Below, piece by piece: positions 33,580-44,780 of a stretch of DNA of 64,000 nt. Origin of the DNA: Pelargonium x hortorum (taxonomy: Eukaryota > Streptophyta > Magnoliopsida > Geraniales > Geraniaceae); NCBI GenBank assembly GCA_036897525.1, contig JAYMTJ010000009.1, forward strand, positions 124,001 through 188,000, in the 5' to 3' direction. The position numbers and the translations under genes are program-made. Position 1 is the first letter of the stretch, and the number at the start of each line of letters is the position of its first letter. The notes beneath the pieces were generated by a model. The model saw only the letters and a program-made list of their open reading frames with translations, was not told the origin of the DNA and made no database searches.

Positions 33580-33655
33580 ATCTATGTCCGGCACGGCTCG
33601 AACCTACGTTTATTTCTGAATTACTTTAGACATATTCTACTAACTCGAAAAAATC
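33580..33655 (-). pseudogene. tRNA relic, possibly trnY
   Basis: On the minus strand CGAGTTAGTAGAAT (D-arm-like) is followed by an extended middle with AAAGTAATTC and then ACGTAGGTTCGAGCCGTGCC. Plant mitochondrial trnY has CGAGT..GTAAATC..TACGTAGGTTCGAATCC in the same order (recalled family sequence). The stems are poorly formed, so this is at best a decayed copy and the isotype is tentative. Confidence 0.35.
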
Positions 33656-35237
33656 CCTTGCCCGAAATCCTCTGATTTAGATAACTTCCTTACCTTAGTT
33701 CTTAACTAAACTACCTCCCTTTTCTTTTTTCTAGGTCTATATTTTATTTAATTTAATTCTGAACACTTATTTATTTTCCGTATTATCTATCTAAGCTAAG
33801 TAATTTAATAATTCCAAAATATTGATCCTAAGCAACCTCTGAGTACATTGCCCCTTAATTTGCTTAACTTAAAGAGAAGCCCGGTTTTTGGCCTAAATCC
33901 AGAAACTTCTTTAAAATTCCGGGTACAAATAAATTCCAGTAGGAGCCCTGAAGTGAAGATCGCACTAAACGAAAAGCTCCTTTTAAGTATAAGTAAGAGT
34001 TCTTTGCCTTACCTATTTGGGACTCTGGATTTCACTTATATTAGTCTTCTTACTGTACTGTTGCAGCCTGTAGATAATGTGGTACCTGCAGCTACTATGA
34101 GGATATTCGTTGTAGGCATAGTCTAATAATATTAGGATTTTCAAGGTTCCTAAGGAATCATCGAGGTGTTTGTGAATCGCTGTGCCAAGGAATAAGGAAA
34201 TAGAAATATGGGCCAAAAGTAGACTTAACGATAGGCGTTTAGAATAATACAGAAGTCTTTCTACTGATCTAGCTAGATAAAAGCGGCAAAGAAACTTACT
34301 CATATAATTCTAGGAAAATCCCAATCTCTTTGTAAGTTTTTAGTCATATCATAGAGGGATGGACTGGTTCATAATAACCAGGAAATATTTCAATATTTTT
34401 GCTTTCTTCGTAAGTTTTGTATAGGTCTCGTTCTACTACGGCAGTTTCCTAAATCTCCGATCTTGTTAAGGATCCTACTAAAACCAAGGAGATATTTAAA
34501 TAACGGATTTGTTACAAAAACAAAAAGTAAGCTCTAGTACAACTATAATTAGAAACCCTCCCTTATTCTTGTCCTATTTTCCAGGAAGCCCGTGCTACAT
34601 ATGACAGTAATTAAATTAATACATAAAGTTCTTTATCTGTTCCGGGAGATACAATAAAAAAAAGTACTTACAAAGGCTCTAAATTTTAATGTACTTTCTT
34701 CGTCTACTACTCCTCAAATCCGTGTTACTATCGATGACATACTTTAAGCTTTCTAGAGCTCACGGATAACTCGATAGGAAGGTCCCTGTGATAGGGCATA
34801 CAACGACTCCTTTTGGTATAACATCAATTCTTATAAATTGAAAAGGAAAGGTCCGAAATTTATTATCTTAGGGTTCTTATTCCTATAAAGCAAAATGAAG
34901 CTTGCTAGAAAACTTTTATTAAGTACTTCTAATTTCTATTCTACCGGGATTCGTTTTATATAATACTTAACCTAGAGAACTACTCTAAATATCTCTTTTT
35001 TATAAATAAAAATGTTAAAGAAAGGTGAGAATCTAATCATAAGTAGCTTGTTCTGTTGAGGAGTAAAAAGAAAATATAGAGACTCTAGTTGAAACTTACA
35101 ACAAAGTATCCCTTTGCTAAGCTAAACGGAGTCTCTCGAAATATAACATATAAAAGTTCTTCTCAAATAAGGCTGAAATCCCTACGACTCTATTAACTTT
35201 ATTATATATAATATAAGTGCTTTTCCGAAGCTTTTAC

Positions 35238-35310
35238 CAAAGGTGGGTGCTGAACCTGTAATTGAGAGGAGGTCTAACATCTTGCTAGTCAAAAGTCAAG
35301 CTTGGTATAA
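35238..35310 (-). pseudogene. Possible tRNA relic, T-arm only
   Basis: The minus strand carries ATTACAGGTTCAGCACCCACC, a T-loop-like word with weak stem pairing, preceded by GCAAGATGTTAGACC. No D-arm or anticodon stem folds cleanly. This is one of the weaker tRNA candidates. Confidence 0.22.
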
Positions 35311-35560
35311 AGCTCTGTTTTAATCTTAATTTATACAAGCCACCGGTTAAGGAATTAGAAGAAAGTTTACTAACAAGAATAAGGGAAGTTTATCTACAAG
35401 TTTATTTCGGAAGGTGCTTTCTACTATAAAAAAACCAAAATTTTTACTTTAATTCTGGATTTATTGGCTTTTTTTTAAGGCCTTGTCCTTAGACTTTACA
35501 TCAAACTTTGTGAACTAAAACACTTCAGTAGTGTTAAAATAAAAAGGGAATAATACACTA

Positions 35561-36180
35561 GCTTGGATTAACTATACCGGCTCCACAACCTTCTACTGAT
35601 GACTGGCTTGCACTGATACTGTCTGGCTTGGCTTCGTCTTACTGACATGACACAGGTTGTTCCTAGAGTACAGGTATTGGGTCTGTTCCTTATCTTGCTG
35701 GCAGGTACTCTTAGTGACACTGGGAACTGCTCTTGCTCGAGAAAAGATAGTCATAAGAATACGAATATGAAGATGTTGGTTGGTTATCTTGTGCGTGGTA
35801 TGTACTCTCATTATACCCTAGTTAACTTCCGCTTTACTGCGTGACAGTCGGTAAGATAAATTGACCTCTATATATGATTAGGGCTCTACACACCTTATCG
35901 ATAAGCAAAAAAAGCAGGAGTCATTATCCTTTTAACAATCAATCTAATAAAGCACCTATGTATATATCCTATATAATAAATACTATAATACACTATCTAT
36001 CTCTAGCAAAAACAAGTTAAAGAGCTCTATATCAAATTACAGGCAACAATAAGTTTATCCGTTTTTTAGTCTCTCCAGCCAATTCTCTAATTCTGGGTTA
36101 AGGTCCTAAATACAGGGTATCGTTTTCTCAAATAGGGTCTTATAGCTCTAAAGAAGAAAAGAAAAAACTCTAAATAAAAT
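35561..36180. other. Gene-free mixed segment (short A island)
   Basis: No gene is seen. From 35561 to about 35860 the sequence has the low-homopolymer A texture (GGCTTGC, CTGGCAGG words), with opposite-strand frames of 72 and 65 codons overlapping each other, a sign that neither is real. The rest is mixed. Confidence 0.5.
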
Positions 36181-36225
36181 GCTGAAGTCAAGAAAAGAAG
36201 GCTGGTATGTCAGTCAGTTTCTTTT

Positions 36226-36290
36226 GTTTCCAGGTTTCTGATTCTAGTTCTAGTTATAAAGGAGGCATAAAAGAACTGAAGCTAAAGTCC
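36226..36290 (+). repeat. Texture-C repeat, representative copy
   Basis: The order is GTTTCCAGGTTTCTGATTCT, then TAGTTATAAAGG, then GAACTGAAGCTAAAG (36273-36287). The last part matches 57557-57571 (GAATTGAAGCTAAAG) at 14 of 15 bases, and the first part matches the opening of the 57516 copy. The unit is about 60 bases with a variable middle. Confidence 0.65.
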
Positions 36291-36353
36291 TTTGCTTGGC
36301 ATACTCCTGAATGGAAGCTGTCACAAAAAACCTGGATGTTACATTTTCTTTTG

Positions 36354-36400
36354 GTTTCCAGTCTGAGGTTCTTCTGAGTCTTATCTTAAGTCAAATTGAA
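36354..36400 (+). repeat. Texture-C repeat copy
   Basis: GGTTTCCAGTCTGAGGTTCT is followed by CTTAAGTCAAATTGAA. It keeps the opening and the GTCAA-TTGAA ending seen near 47973 and 48041, and is diverged in the middle. Confidence 0.5.
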
Positions 36401-36901
36401 TGCTAAAGGAATTTTATGCTTTTACAAACTCCTTGTTCATATTCATATCTGCGCCAAATCCTCTAGTCCAGGGTTTTCCTAACAGTAAGGGGAAGCTAAT
36501 AGTGTTAATCCGTACCTAGAAAGCGTGCATTTCAAATTGGATATACTGTACCTATTTTATTAATGAAGCAGCAACCTAATCAAGCCTTTCCTATCCGGCA
36601 GGGTTTAATTCTACTACTTATTTAGTAGTATCTCTTGTTTGTATCATATCAGGACTTTATTTCAGTGAAATTGAGCTAAAGGGTCTAGATGATAGTCTGT
36701 ATCCTACTGTACCCCTGTAATTTGTTAAAAAATTTTTGGATTCTATTATCTTTAATATTAAGTTGCCCTTAGAATTAGAATAGGAGGTACTTCCTGCGTA
36801 GTATGAGTTGCTCAGGACTTGGTTGGCTATTAGATTTCTTAACTTTTGGCAGGTTTTTTTAGAGTAGGCTATAACCTTAAGGAGGAGTTTCGTGTTCCTC
36901 T

Positions 36902-36940
36902 GTTTACAGGTTTCAGATTCCAGATATTAAAGTTAAGGAT
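36902..36940 (+). repeat. Texture-C repeat copy
   Basis: GTTTACAGGTTTCAGATTCC is followed by AGATATTAAAGTTAAGGATG. The opening parallels the 36226 copy with two differences in the first ten bases. Confidence 0.5.
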
Positions 36941-36974
36941 GGAAGAAAGGATTTCTTTAGAGCTAAAGTCGTGT

Positions 36975-37018
36975 GTTTCCAGTCCAGTATCCAGTAAAGA
37001 GCTAAATTTTAAAGTCTG
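36975..37018 (+). repeat. Texture-C repeat copy
   Basis: GTTTCCAGTCCAGTATCC is followed by AGTAAAGAGCTAAA and TTTTAAAGTC. The TCCAGTAAAGARCTRAA core is shared with the copy at 4720. Confidence 0.55.
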
Positions 37019-37160
37019 TTTTATTCTTCCAGATCCTTTTAGTAAGGGAAGTCGCAAGGAATTAATTCTAAAACTAAATAAAAGAAAGGGGTTTCCTCTG
37101 CGCTTTTGCTCAAGGGAATTGGGTAATTACAAGTTTTCAACCTTATTTTAGGCAAACCCT

Positions 37161-38100
37161 AGCTGTATTGCTGTATTACAGAGGTAAATCAAAGTAGAAA
37201 TTGTTAATTAAGTAAGGTCTAAACTTTGTAAGTTGAAAATACCTAGGGAAACGCAATCTAGAGTTTTCTACACTTTAGTACACCCTTTCGTTCCAATGTA
37301 TAATAAGAATTCAAACCCCATCTAGAATTTTAGACAACTTTATCCTCTCCTCTAAGAATTAGGCACTCCTACGTAGTAAAGCTAACAAGCGGGATACTCT
37401 TTTGTTTTGATTTACTCTTTTTTTTTACCGCTCTTTACGGAATGGAAAAGAGGCTTTATGTTCACAATATTCTATCTAATATGTTTCTACTTTCCAAAGC
37501 AGGTATTTCCTCTTAATACACAAATGCTCTCTGTAGTAAAGATTGACCAGCCCTTACAGAAAGCTATATCTTAAAATTTCATTTAGGATTCATTTAGTAA
37601 AGAAATTCGTAGAAACTCCTTGGCTAGCCCCTTCTTTTATGGGTTTCCTGTTTGTTAGAATATCTAGGAATCGTGTAACTCAAGGGCTTACCGGACAATA
37701 TTGTTTGAATACCTTTACTTTTCTAAATAACAGATATACCGGAATTAGGGCATACCACTTATAAAAAATGTACATAATGGTATAACTTCTTAGAACTAGA
37801 AATGCATCTGACTTTAGCTTACTTTATAGGAACTCACCGAACCCTATCTCTTACAATATAAAGTGAAATCTAATCTATTTGTTCAGAGTCCTTAAATATT
37901 TAAATACATGGATAAGACAAAGGGCAAAGCACCGATTAAGGAACTACTATTACAAGTATATATTACTCTGGAATAAATGAAAGGCCAATAAAATTAGGAA
38001 AACTCCTTTTTTAGATACTAAAATTCAGGGTTACTCTACTTGTAATTGTATCAAATTTCCGTAAGCATGGCAACAAAAGATTAACTTTAGCTTAGGCAGG
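37161..38100. other. Gene-free homopolymer-rich segment (texture B)
   Basis: No gene is seen. A T-loop-like word on the minus strand near 37310 (GGGGTTTGAATTC) lacks a D-arm and is not called. The 73-codon frame at 37543-37764 has no recognisable features. Confidence 0.55.
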
Positions 38101-38480
38101 CTATGAGAAATTGAAGTTAAGTTAAGTACCAAAGATCTTAGGTTTAGGACACTTTAATTTAAAGGGATTCTTATAATAGAATTTAGAAACTGATTGTAGC
38201 AAGTTACTTGACCGCACTTGATGGATTGGATTAATTTGAAAAGGTTCCTTTGGATGAGGGCGAAATACTAGGAAATCTCCCAAGGTCTTTTGCTTGGAGT
38301 TTTAGTTTTCTAATTTCGAGTTAAAGTCCTTTCTTATTAGAAGTTGCCCTCAGCCCTATAAGCTCTCTTTGTATATTACTCTTTTCTTATCAAGTGCTCT
38401 AAGTAGCAGGTATTCCCTTCTTTCCTAGGGATTTGCCATCGAAATACTAAGCTTAAAAAGAGCTCTAGGGTAAGCTGAGC
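38101..38480. other. Short gene-free texture-C segment
   Basis: No gene is seen. GAAGTTAAGTTAAG, TTTTAGTTTTCTAATTTCGA and similar words fit texture C, but no copy is clear enough to delimit. Confidence 0.4.
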
Positions 38481-40670
38481 TCAAAAAAAAGGACGTATTT
38501 TATATACAAGCTGTTAACCTTACGCATTTCACTAGAAATAGAGGTATTAAATAGGAGGGAACCCCCACAAGGAATTGGAATTCTTGATTTAAACAGTTTC
38601 ATTGTAGCTTATAATATATATTCCCGATTCCCTTAATTATTATGACTCAAATATCAATACATTTTCAAAAAAGTTCTAATTTATTGCTTTACTAGATTTT
38701 GAGATTCACAGGGACATCTAAAAAGGCCGTACTGCAAGTTTAAGATAAGAGGGAAAAGTTGACTATTACTGTATTCTTTATTGGACTCCTACTCCTAGTT
38801 TTCTAAATCAAGGGTTATAGTTTCGGATTTACGCGTACCTTAGAGCCTTAAGTCCTTTATCATGAAATTCCCGCCAAACTACGAATTCTGTTGGTTTTTT
38901 AATAATCAATCTTCTCTTCTAGAGGATAAGTAAGCAGAGACTTATTTATGACAAACCTCGTCTGTAAGCCTAAGGGTTTCGCCTCAACCCTAAAATAAAA
39001 GGGGTTTTCTTAAGGCTCCCTGTTTGGCTTAAGATATATAGCTTAAACTCCCTATTCATAATTAGATGAATCAAAACCCATATCATATAAGGTACTAAAA
39101 AAAACCTGGAACTTTCTAAATTTAGTAAAGCATATGCTCTTTGGGAGGGTCCATTCATGAACTTTTTTTAGTCTTGGTTACGTAGCGTACGGGTATTCAG
39201 ACCAAAAAGGCTGTTAAGTTTAGATTAGACCGAAAAAAAGCCCTGGCGTCTTACAATTATATATATGGGGGGCTCCCGCAAAGGAACTCCTTTAATGTAA
39301 TGATTAATACTTTTAGAATTTTATAGTCTAGTGGACAAAACTATTATTAGTAAAGGGTCTTTAGCAGCTACCAAGACTAGGAATTAAGAAATAACTAATA
39401 AGTGTAAGGGCGGATCTCATTTATAGGTAATCTTTTGAGTCCTAAAAGCTTATAAAACTCTAAACCTCTAAATAAGATGCCTTGGGTTAATTTAACTTTA
39501 GCGAAAAAGTCATGGGCACTGGAATAGTAGTAGGACACTAAGTATCTTGAATATCCTTGGGTTTTTCCCCAGTTCTATCCTCATTGGAAACTGTTCTTAC
39601 TCGAACTCTTAAAACCTATTAAGCAATATACTTTAGTAGACTTACTTAACCTAGAGAAATTCCAGCCTAGTTAATCTTATAGAAAAGACCTGACGAAGAG
39701 AAAAGAAGTACTCTATTGGGGATATACAACTAAACAAAAAGTAGTGATTTGTAATAAGTCTAAATTTAGAAATATGTCAGAGAATTGTCATAAGGAGCTC
39801 GTACTTTCTTTTAATTGTATTTGATCTAAAGTCCAACAAAAAAAGACTTTACTCGATTCAGTAAAAAGGAACACCAAGTACTGCAAATTCAAATTATAAG
39901 TACAGTGGGGTTTACTACACATTATTAGATAATCCCTGTTTTAAGTTCACCCTACACATATACACAACACAGGATTTCCTTTAGATAAATAAGGGCTCTC
40001 GTTATACGACCGAAATTATTACAGGGTCTTTTTTACTACTATAGATATAGAACTAGCAAGAGTAGCACAAGGGTTTTACGTCAAAAGGCCAGAACACTAA
40101 CACTTAATTATGGAGTTGTTTCTAGTTACAATATGAGTATTATAGTATATCTTGAAAGGCTCACTAGGGGGTTTATCAAAATCTTTATATCAAATAAATA
40201 GCTGTGTTCGCTATGAACTGAGTTCCTGTGATTGAAGGGTGCTTTGTCTACAAAGGATTTCGAGGACTTTGTACTTTTGTGCTACTTTTAGAATATCGAG
40301 CTTACAAAAGTAACCCCGATTTATAAGAGCTTTAAAAAAGATCTACTCCTCCAGCTCTGGGGTCTCCTCTGTTTATATGTGTAAGAGTACTATACCGGAC
40401 ACTTTTTTAGTACTGAATAGACTCCTCATCTAGTTTTATACACAAAGTATTCTCTCAACCCCTTATTTTGAGTTTATTCTCAAATATTAAGTTAAACTAG
40501 TACTAAGCACAAAATAGGTACTAAAAGCCCTACATTTATAGTCACGGATACCCGGGCCCGGGGTTAGTAAAACCCAAAAAGAGATCCTATTACGTACAAA
40601 GGGGAAAAAACATGTACAGAAAAAAACTTTCCTTAAATTACTCTCATTAAACTCATTAACAAAGAAGTGT
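38481..40670. other. Gene-free homopolymer-rich segment (texture B)
   Basis: No gene is seen. It contains the GC-rich palindrome at 40551. A 62-codon minus-strand frame (38970-39158) is not supported. Confidence 0.65.
40551..40562. repeat. 12-base GC-rich palindrome CCCGGGCCCGGG
   Basis: This is a perfect palindrome in AT-rich surroundings. Its first ten bases recur at 53979-53988, so it may be a small GC cluster of the kind known from some organelle genomes. No function is inferred. Confidence 0.8.
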
Positions 40671-40764
40671 AATTATGAAAGTAAGTCAACTATAAATACT
40701 GTTGTTTTGTCTGGATAGCAAGGACAGTTGAGAACAGAACTTATAGAATATCTTGTTGCTGATG

Positions 40765-40798
40765 TTTGCAAGTGTAGCTCTATTTCTTGATGGACAGT
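40765..40798 (+). repeat. Two dispersed words side by side
   Basis: TTTGCAAGTGTAGCT (related copies at 41101 and 51251) is followed four bases later by TTTCTTGATGGACAGT (exact copy at 27561). The pairing occurs only here, so the two words are probably independent repeats or parts of a longer, mostly decayed unit. Confidence 0.7.
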
Positions 40799-42212
40799 TT
40801 CTTGAGCTAACTCAAATTCGGTATTTGACTTTTTGTACATGCTCTTTCCGATCCTTCCCATCTTCGGTGTTTTACTTCTTGTTTCATTTCTTTGTTTTGT
40901 ATTGCAAGGAACATCTTCTATTTCTTTGAGAGGAATGTCCTAAGAATTTCTATAAGATTAGGTAAGATTTATCTTAATTAATTGTAGCTCCTTGTCTTTG
41001 GAAGATAGGTTTTAGAGTTCGGTTCTGTATTCAGTCTATATTTTACTTTGACAGCTATTCATAGACTGGCATTGACAGATTAGGAGATAGAGAAGACTGT
41101 CCTTTGCCAAGTGTAGCTAATTGGTATTCATTAACCTTGGCTTTAGATGATTTTGTTAATAGCTTAGATAAGAAACTCTCAGCAATACCCATATTTAAAA
41201 GTGAGGCATCTAACCTTAATATCTAATCACTTAATAGATTAGTCATTAAATTTGTAGCATTCAATTCAAAGTTCTCAGTTGTACCTGTTATTAGCAGTAT
41301 CTCAATAGTGTATTAGTTGCAATAACGGAAATAAGCTCAAGGCTCAAGAAAGAGATGAATTGATCAGTCGTCAGGCTTCGGGAATAGAGTCCCTCCAAGA
41401 CTAATGTCCTATCTTAGTCCTAAGGTAGCTGCATAAGGCGTTTGTATCGATTACTTAAGAAGGTTATAGAGAATCGCTACTTATGAGATATAAATGGAAT
41501 AAAAAGACTCAAATTCTTTAGGTCTTCTCTTGGTTCTTGGTTATACTACAGAAATATATGCTTATCAACTAGTATTCCATTGAGTAAGAAAAGGGGAGTG
41601 CTTAACAAAGGAAAATCTCCGTGTTCTGTTAGTTTTAGTGCTTTCATATTCTAGTTACTGCTGGGAAAGTACTCCATTTCCTAGAGTTGAGGAAAGGTTT
41701 AAGGCTAGCTGCTTTAGCTAGGAGTAACAAAGATGAAGTAAGTTCCAAGAAGAGGAATGACTTTGCTCTACCAAAGAATTCTAATTATTCAACTAAACTA
41801 ACTGACTCAAAAGAAAACATTCTACTTCGAAATTCTAAAGGTCTGAAATACTCTAATTTACTACCAAAGTGATGGCTAGACACCTACCTGTTAGAATCCT
41901 TTCTGAGGTATCACAGATATAAGAGGAAACTCAGGTTGGAAAACAAAGGAAAGAATAGTCTGAAAAGTGGAAAATCTCAAGGACAACTTGGCACTAAAGG
42001 CACACTCTGCGGACTCCCACTCTCAAATCAAACATGTGGAATCATTCTAATCGTAAAAGAGCTAATGAATAAGAAAACCTGTATGTAATTAGAAACATTC
42101 TCCTACATATCTATTCGAGGTGGCTAATCCGGAATAGGAATATGGAATATCTTAAACTAAAGAAAATGGAACGCAATAAAGGTACGGAGTCCAAGTCAAG
42201 GAAACTAAGACT

Positions 42213-42285
42213 AACGAGAATTGATTAGAACCTATGACCATGCGGTTGAAATAGAACCGACTTACCAAAAGAAACTAATACAGCT
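42213..42285 (-). pseudogene. trnN-like tRNA relic
   Basis: On the minus strand TTGGTAAGTCGG, a five-pair anticodon stem CGGTT/AACCG around the seven-base loop CTATTTC, and ATGGTCATAGGTTCTAATC follow in correct tRNA order. The series GTCGG..AACCG..TGGTC.TAGGTTC.AATC matches organellar trnN as I recall it, with about three extra bases. The loop would give AUU, with T at 33. D-stem pairing is weak, and acceptor pairing is not found. Its T-arm is shared exactly with 12226-12241. Probably decayed; ends set from the anticodon stem. Confidence 0.55.
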
Positions 42286-43200
42286 CAGACTTCACTCGTC
42301 CTAACTGACTCTAACATATCTCTAAGATTTTACATCGCTCTTAAGAGACTTAACATGCAAACCTTAGAAGATAGATAGAAATGAGAGTCAATTGAAAATT
42401 ATATAATATAATATCAGCGATTCTATTGTCAAAAATGATGGTATAGGACAGATCCCCAAAGGGAAGCCAATTATCTTCCCTCTTGATTTACCTCTGTCAC
42501 AATAGAGAAGATAAACTATTGCCTGAACCTGTCCAATTGCTGCTAATATGTCTTCTGGCTTTAATGACTAAGCAGGCAAATACAATTCTTCAACTTGCTC
42601 TTTCAGCCGAACTAAAAACACTCTCTTGAGGAGAAGTACTTGATACAGAATCAGGTTCTTGATAGCAAAGAAGTCAATACAATGAATGAATTGTTCTAAT
42701 ATGTGGGTAGTATTGCGATTCAGAGGATAGGCCCAGGTTCAGTTCAATTCAAGGTGTAGGTATTACGCATAAGAAACAAGGTATAAAGAATCAGAGTATG
42801 AAAGGAAGTAGGTAGTAAGCTGTTGGCATAGGGTATCTATGTTCTATTCGTACCAATAACAAAGAGGGATATACCTTAAGAACTCAAACTATTAGGACTG
42901 TCTAGAACAATTAAAGACTATGTAACTCTAATAATTACTAAAACGAATTTAGAAGGTGTATCTAAAGGTGGACAGTTGAGGAGTTAAGGATGCTGAATAG
43001 CGAACGCTCTCTTTGCAAGAGGTGTAACCAGGGACCTATTTCTTGTTATAACCAATTAATCCAGTTCATGCTCTAAGGAAACTTATTAATTCTTCTGTGT
43101 AAGCCAGTGAAGTTCTTTGTTTGCCATTTCCATTTCGGATAGGTGGTTTATTTAAGTAAGGCTAAGACTGGGAAAAGCAGGGATTCAAGTTGAAAATCTT

Positions 43201-44780
43201 ACTTTGGACTTGGAGATCACAAACAAGGATTTACTTTACGGACCGATTTCTTGACTATTAGAAAGTAATAATAAACCAAAGCATAAGTTTAGCTTCCTAG
43301 TAATGCCTGGGTCTAATTTGAAAGTGGAACATAAGCTACTAAATATTTATTCTAGTACAGGGGCTTGGTTTTCTACTAGCGGCCCTAATTCGAAGTAGCT
43401 AGAAATTTGAGAGTCTCCTTTTATAGTATAGGGTGTGACTCCAAGAGCTTGGCATATGTATAAAACGGATGGATGGTTATTGTGTAGTATATTAACTCCT
43501 ATGGATAATTTGTTCCCTCTTGTTTGTTGTTAAATAGTTAGTCTTTCATAAAAGTCAATTAGTACCTTGAAAGTCTTTACAACAGGTAATACAAAAAAAA
43601 CTAAAGGAAATACTATTAGGGGGAAAATCCTTCTAAAATCGGGTTACTAATTCTAATAACGGGGACTCCGATATTATATCTATATTTTTTAGTGTACTGT
43701 AAAAAAAGGCGGGTAGATTCAGTTAAGCTATAAGCTAATAGATATAACAAGAGGGGCGCTGCTAAGTTATTCAGTTTCTGTAAGCTTTATTATATTAGCC
43801 TTGCCTTGCTTTTTGTAGTCTATTCCTCAGATGAGTATCCCGATATTGATTGAAAAATACTAGCTGAATTTTATTTTGTCGTCATTTTTACACCTCAAAT
43901 GGATATCTAAAGGGAAACCTAGGCTCAAAGAAATCCTAGACTTTTTTTTAGAAATGAAATTAAGATCTTTTAGGCTAAAAAATAGTAAGCTCCAGCGCCT
44001 TCATGTGGTTCTTATGCTACATACCATATACCCTGCCAAAAAAATCCTAGTGTCATTTAAATGAAATCCTTCCTCATCGACAGGAGATTTAGTTCTTTAA
44101 CTGCGGAACGATAATGAATTCATAAATAACAAAGCTTGATAATACTAGACTTAGTAAAAAAAAACCATCCTAAAGGTCTTAAAAACTCCCTACTCTGGCC
44201 CACCAAAAAAACTTTTAGGATTCTAAAAGGTAGAATAGAATATTCGGAATCTATAATAGTTATAAATTCGCTTGTATCCGTGGGTATTCCCCTCTTTACC
44301 TCTTTATTTGATTGAGAGTTTGTGCAAATTCTGTATATTTTTAGCTTCTTTGCTAGACAGGACTCAATCCTGTTGAAAAAACTTCCAGATGGGTTAGGTT
44401 AACAGACTCCTTTTACTATATTCCCTTATATAAGTATAAGGGACAAATGCCTTTTCTGAAATTTAAGTCACGAATAACCTCATAATTGGGCACAGAAAGA
44501 AATTTATACAAAGTCAATCCATTTGCAAATTGGGTTGGCCTTAAAAATAACCCCTAACTTTTAGCAACCCCGCCGTACCGGCGGCGATCGTGTATAAATG
44601 TACTTATACAGTGAAGTGAAAAAAGACCCTTAAATTACTGAAAAGAAGATACACCCACACCCTAGACTCTAAATTCTTACCCGCGGAAACGGGAAAGCAA
44701 CCCTTTTGCGAATTTTAGGTATTCGGATATGAGTAGAAATTGAATTCGCTAGTAGAGTGTGTTGTAACCCTGGGTCTGAA
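43201..44780. other. Gene-free segment, C-like then B
   Basis: No gene is seen. The first 300 bases are G/T-leaning like texture C; the remainder is homopolymer-rich. It contains the GC hairpin at 44570. A 62-codon Lys-rich frame at 43876-44064 is not supported. Confidence 0.55.
44570..44584. other. GC-rich perfect hairpin
   Basis: CCGCCG and CGGCGG pair around the three bases TAC. Fifteen bases of nearly pure G+C stand out in a strongly AT-rich region. It is followed by CGATCG. No T run follows on either side, so it is not a standard rho-independent terminator. Confidence 0.75.

Larger units (their letters stand above)
28341..35560. other. Largest gene-free block (texture B)
   Basis: Seven kilobases without a gene. 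It contains tRNA relics at 30098, 30844, 33580 and 35238, a 16-base tandem duplication at 30060 and a 13-base A run at 32951. The open frame 32267-32593 (plus, 108 codons, the longest in the window) is Lys/Tyr/Ser-rich with no domain, signal or neighbour. It overlaps nothing conserved and is within chance expectation. Confidence 0.65.
36181..37160. other. Gene-free texture-C block (plus orientation), densest repeat cluster
   Basis: Four texture-C copies lie within 800 bases (36226, 36354, 36902, 36975). The 101-codon plus-strand frame at 36846-37151 is built over two of them, and a 62-codon frame lies opposite. I read its length as a by-product of the repeat and do not call a gene. Confidence 0.55.
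40671..43200. other. Gene-free texture-A block
   Basis: No gene is seen. It contains TTTGCAAGTGTAGCT (40765) and TTTCTTGATGGACAGT (40783) almost adjacent, a CCTTTGCCAAGTGTAGCTA variant at 41101, and the trnN-like relic at 42213. From about 41990 to 42360 the plus strand becomes A/C-rich, as if inverted relative to its left part. Confidence 0.6.

Noticed and set aside
36846-37151. 101-codon frame over texture-C repeats
   Set aside because: It covers two repeat copies and overlaps an opposite frame; its length is explained by the repeat composition.
37300-37375. GGGGTTTGAATTC T-loop-like word on the minus strand
   Set aside because: No D-arm, and the stem does not pair.
41760-41785. TTTGGTAGAGCA D-loop-like word on the minus strand
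   Set aside because: No T-arm at the expected distance.
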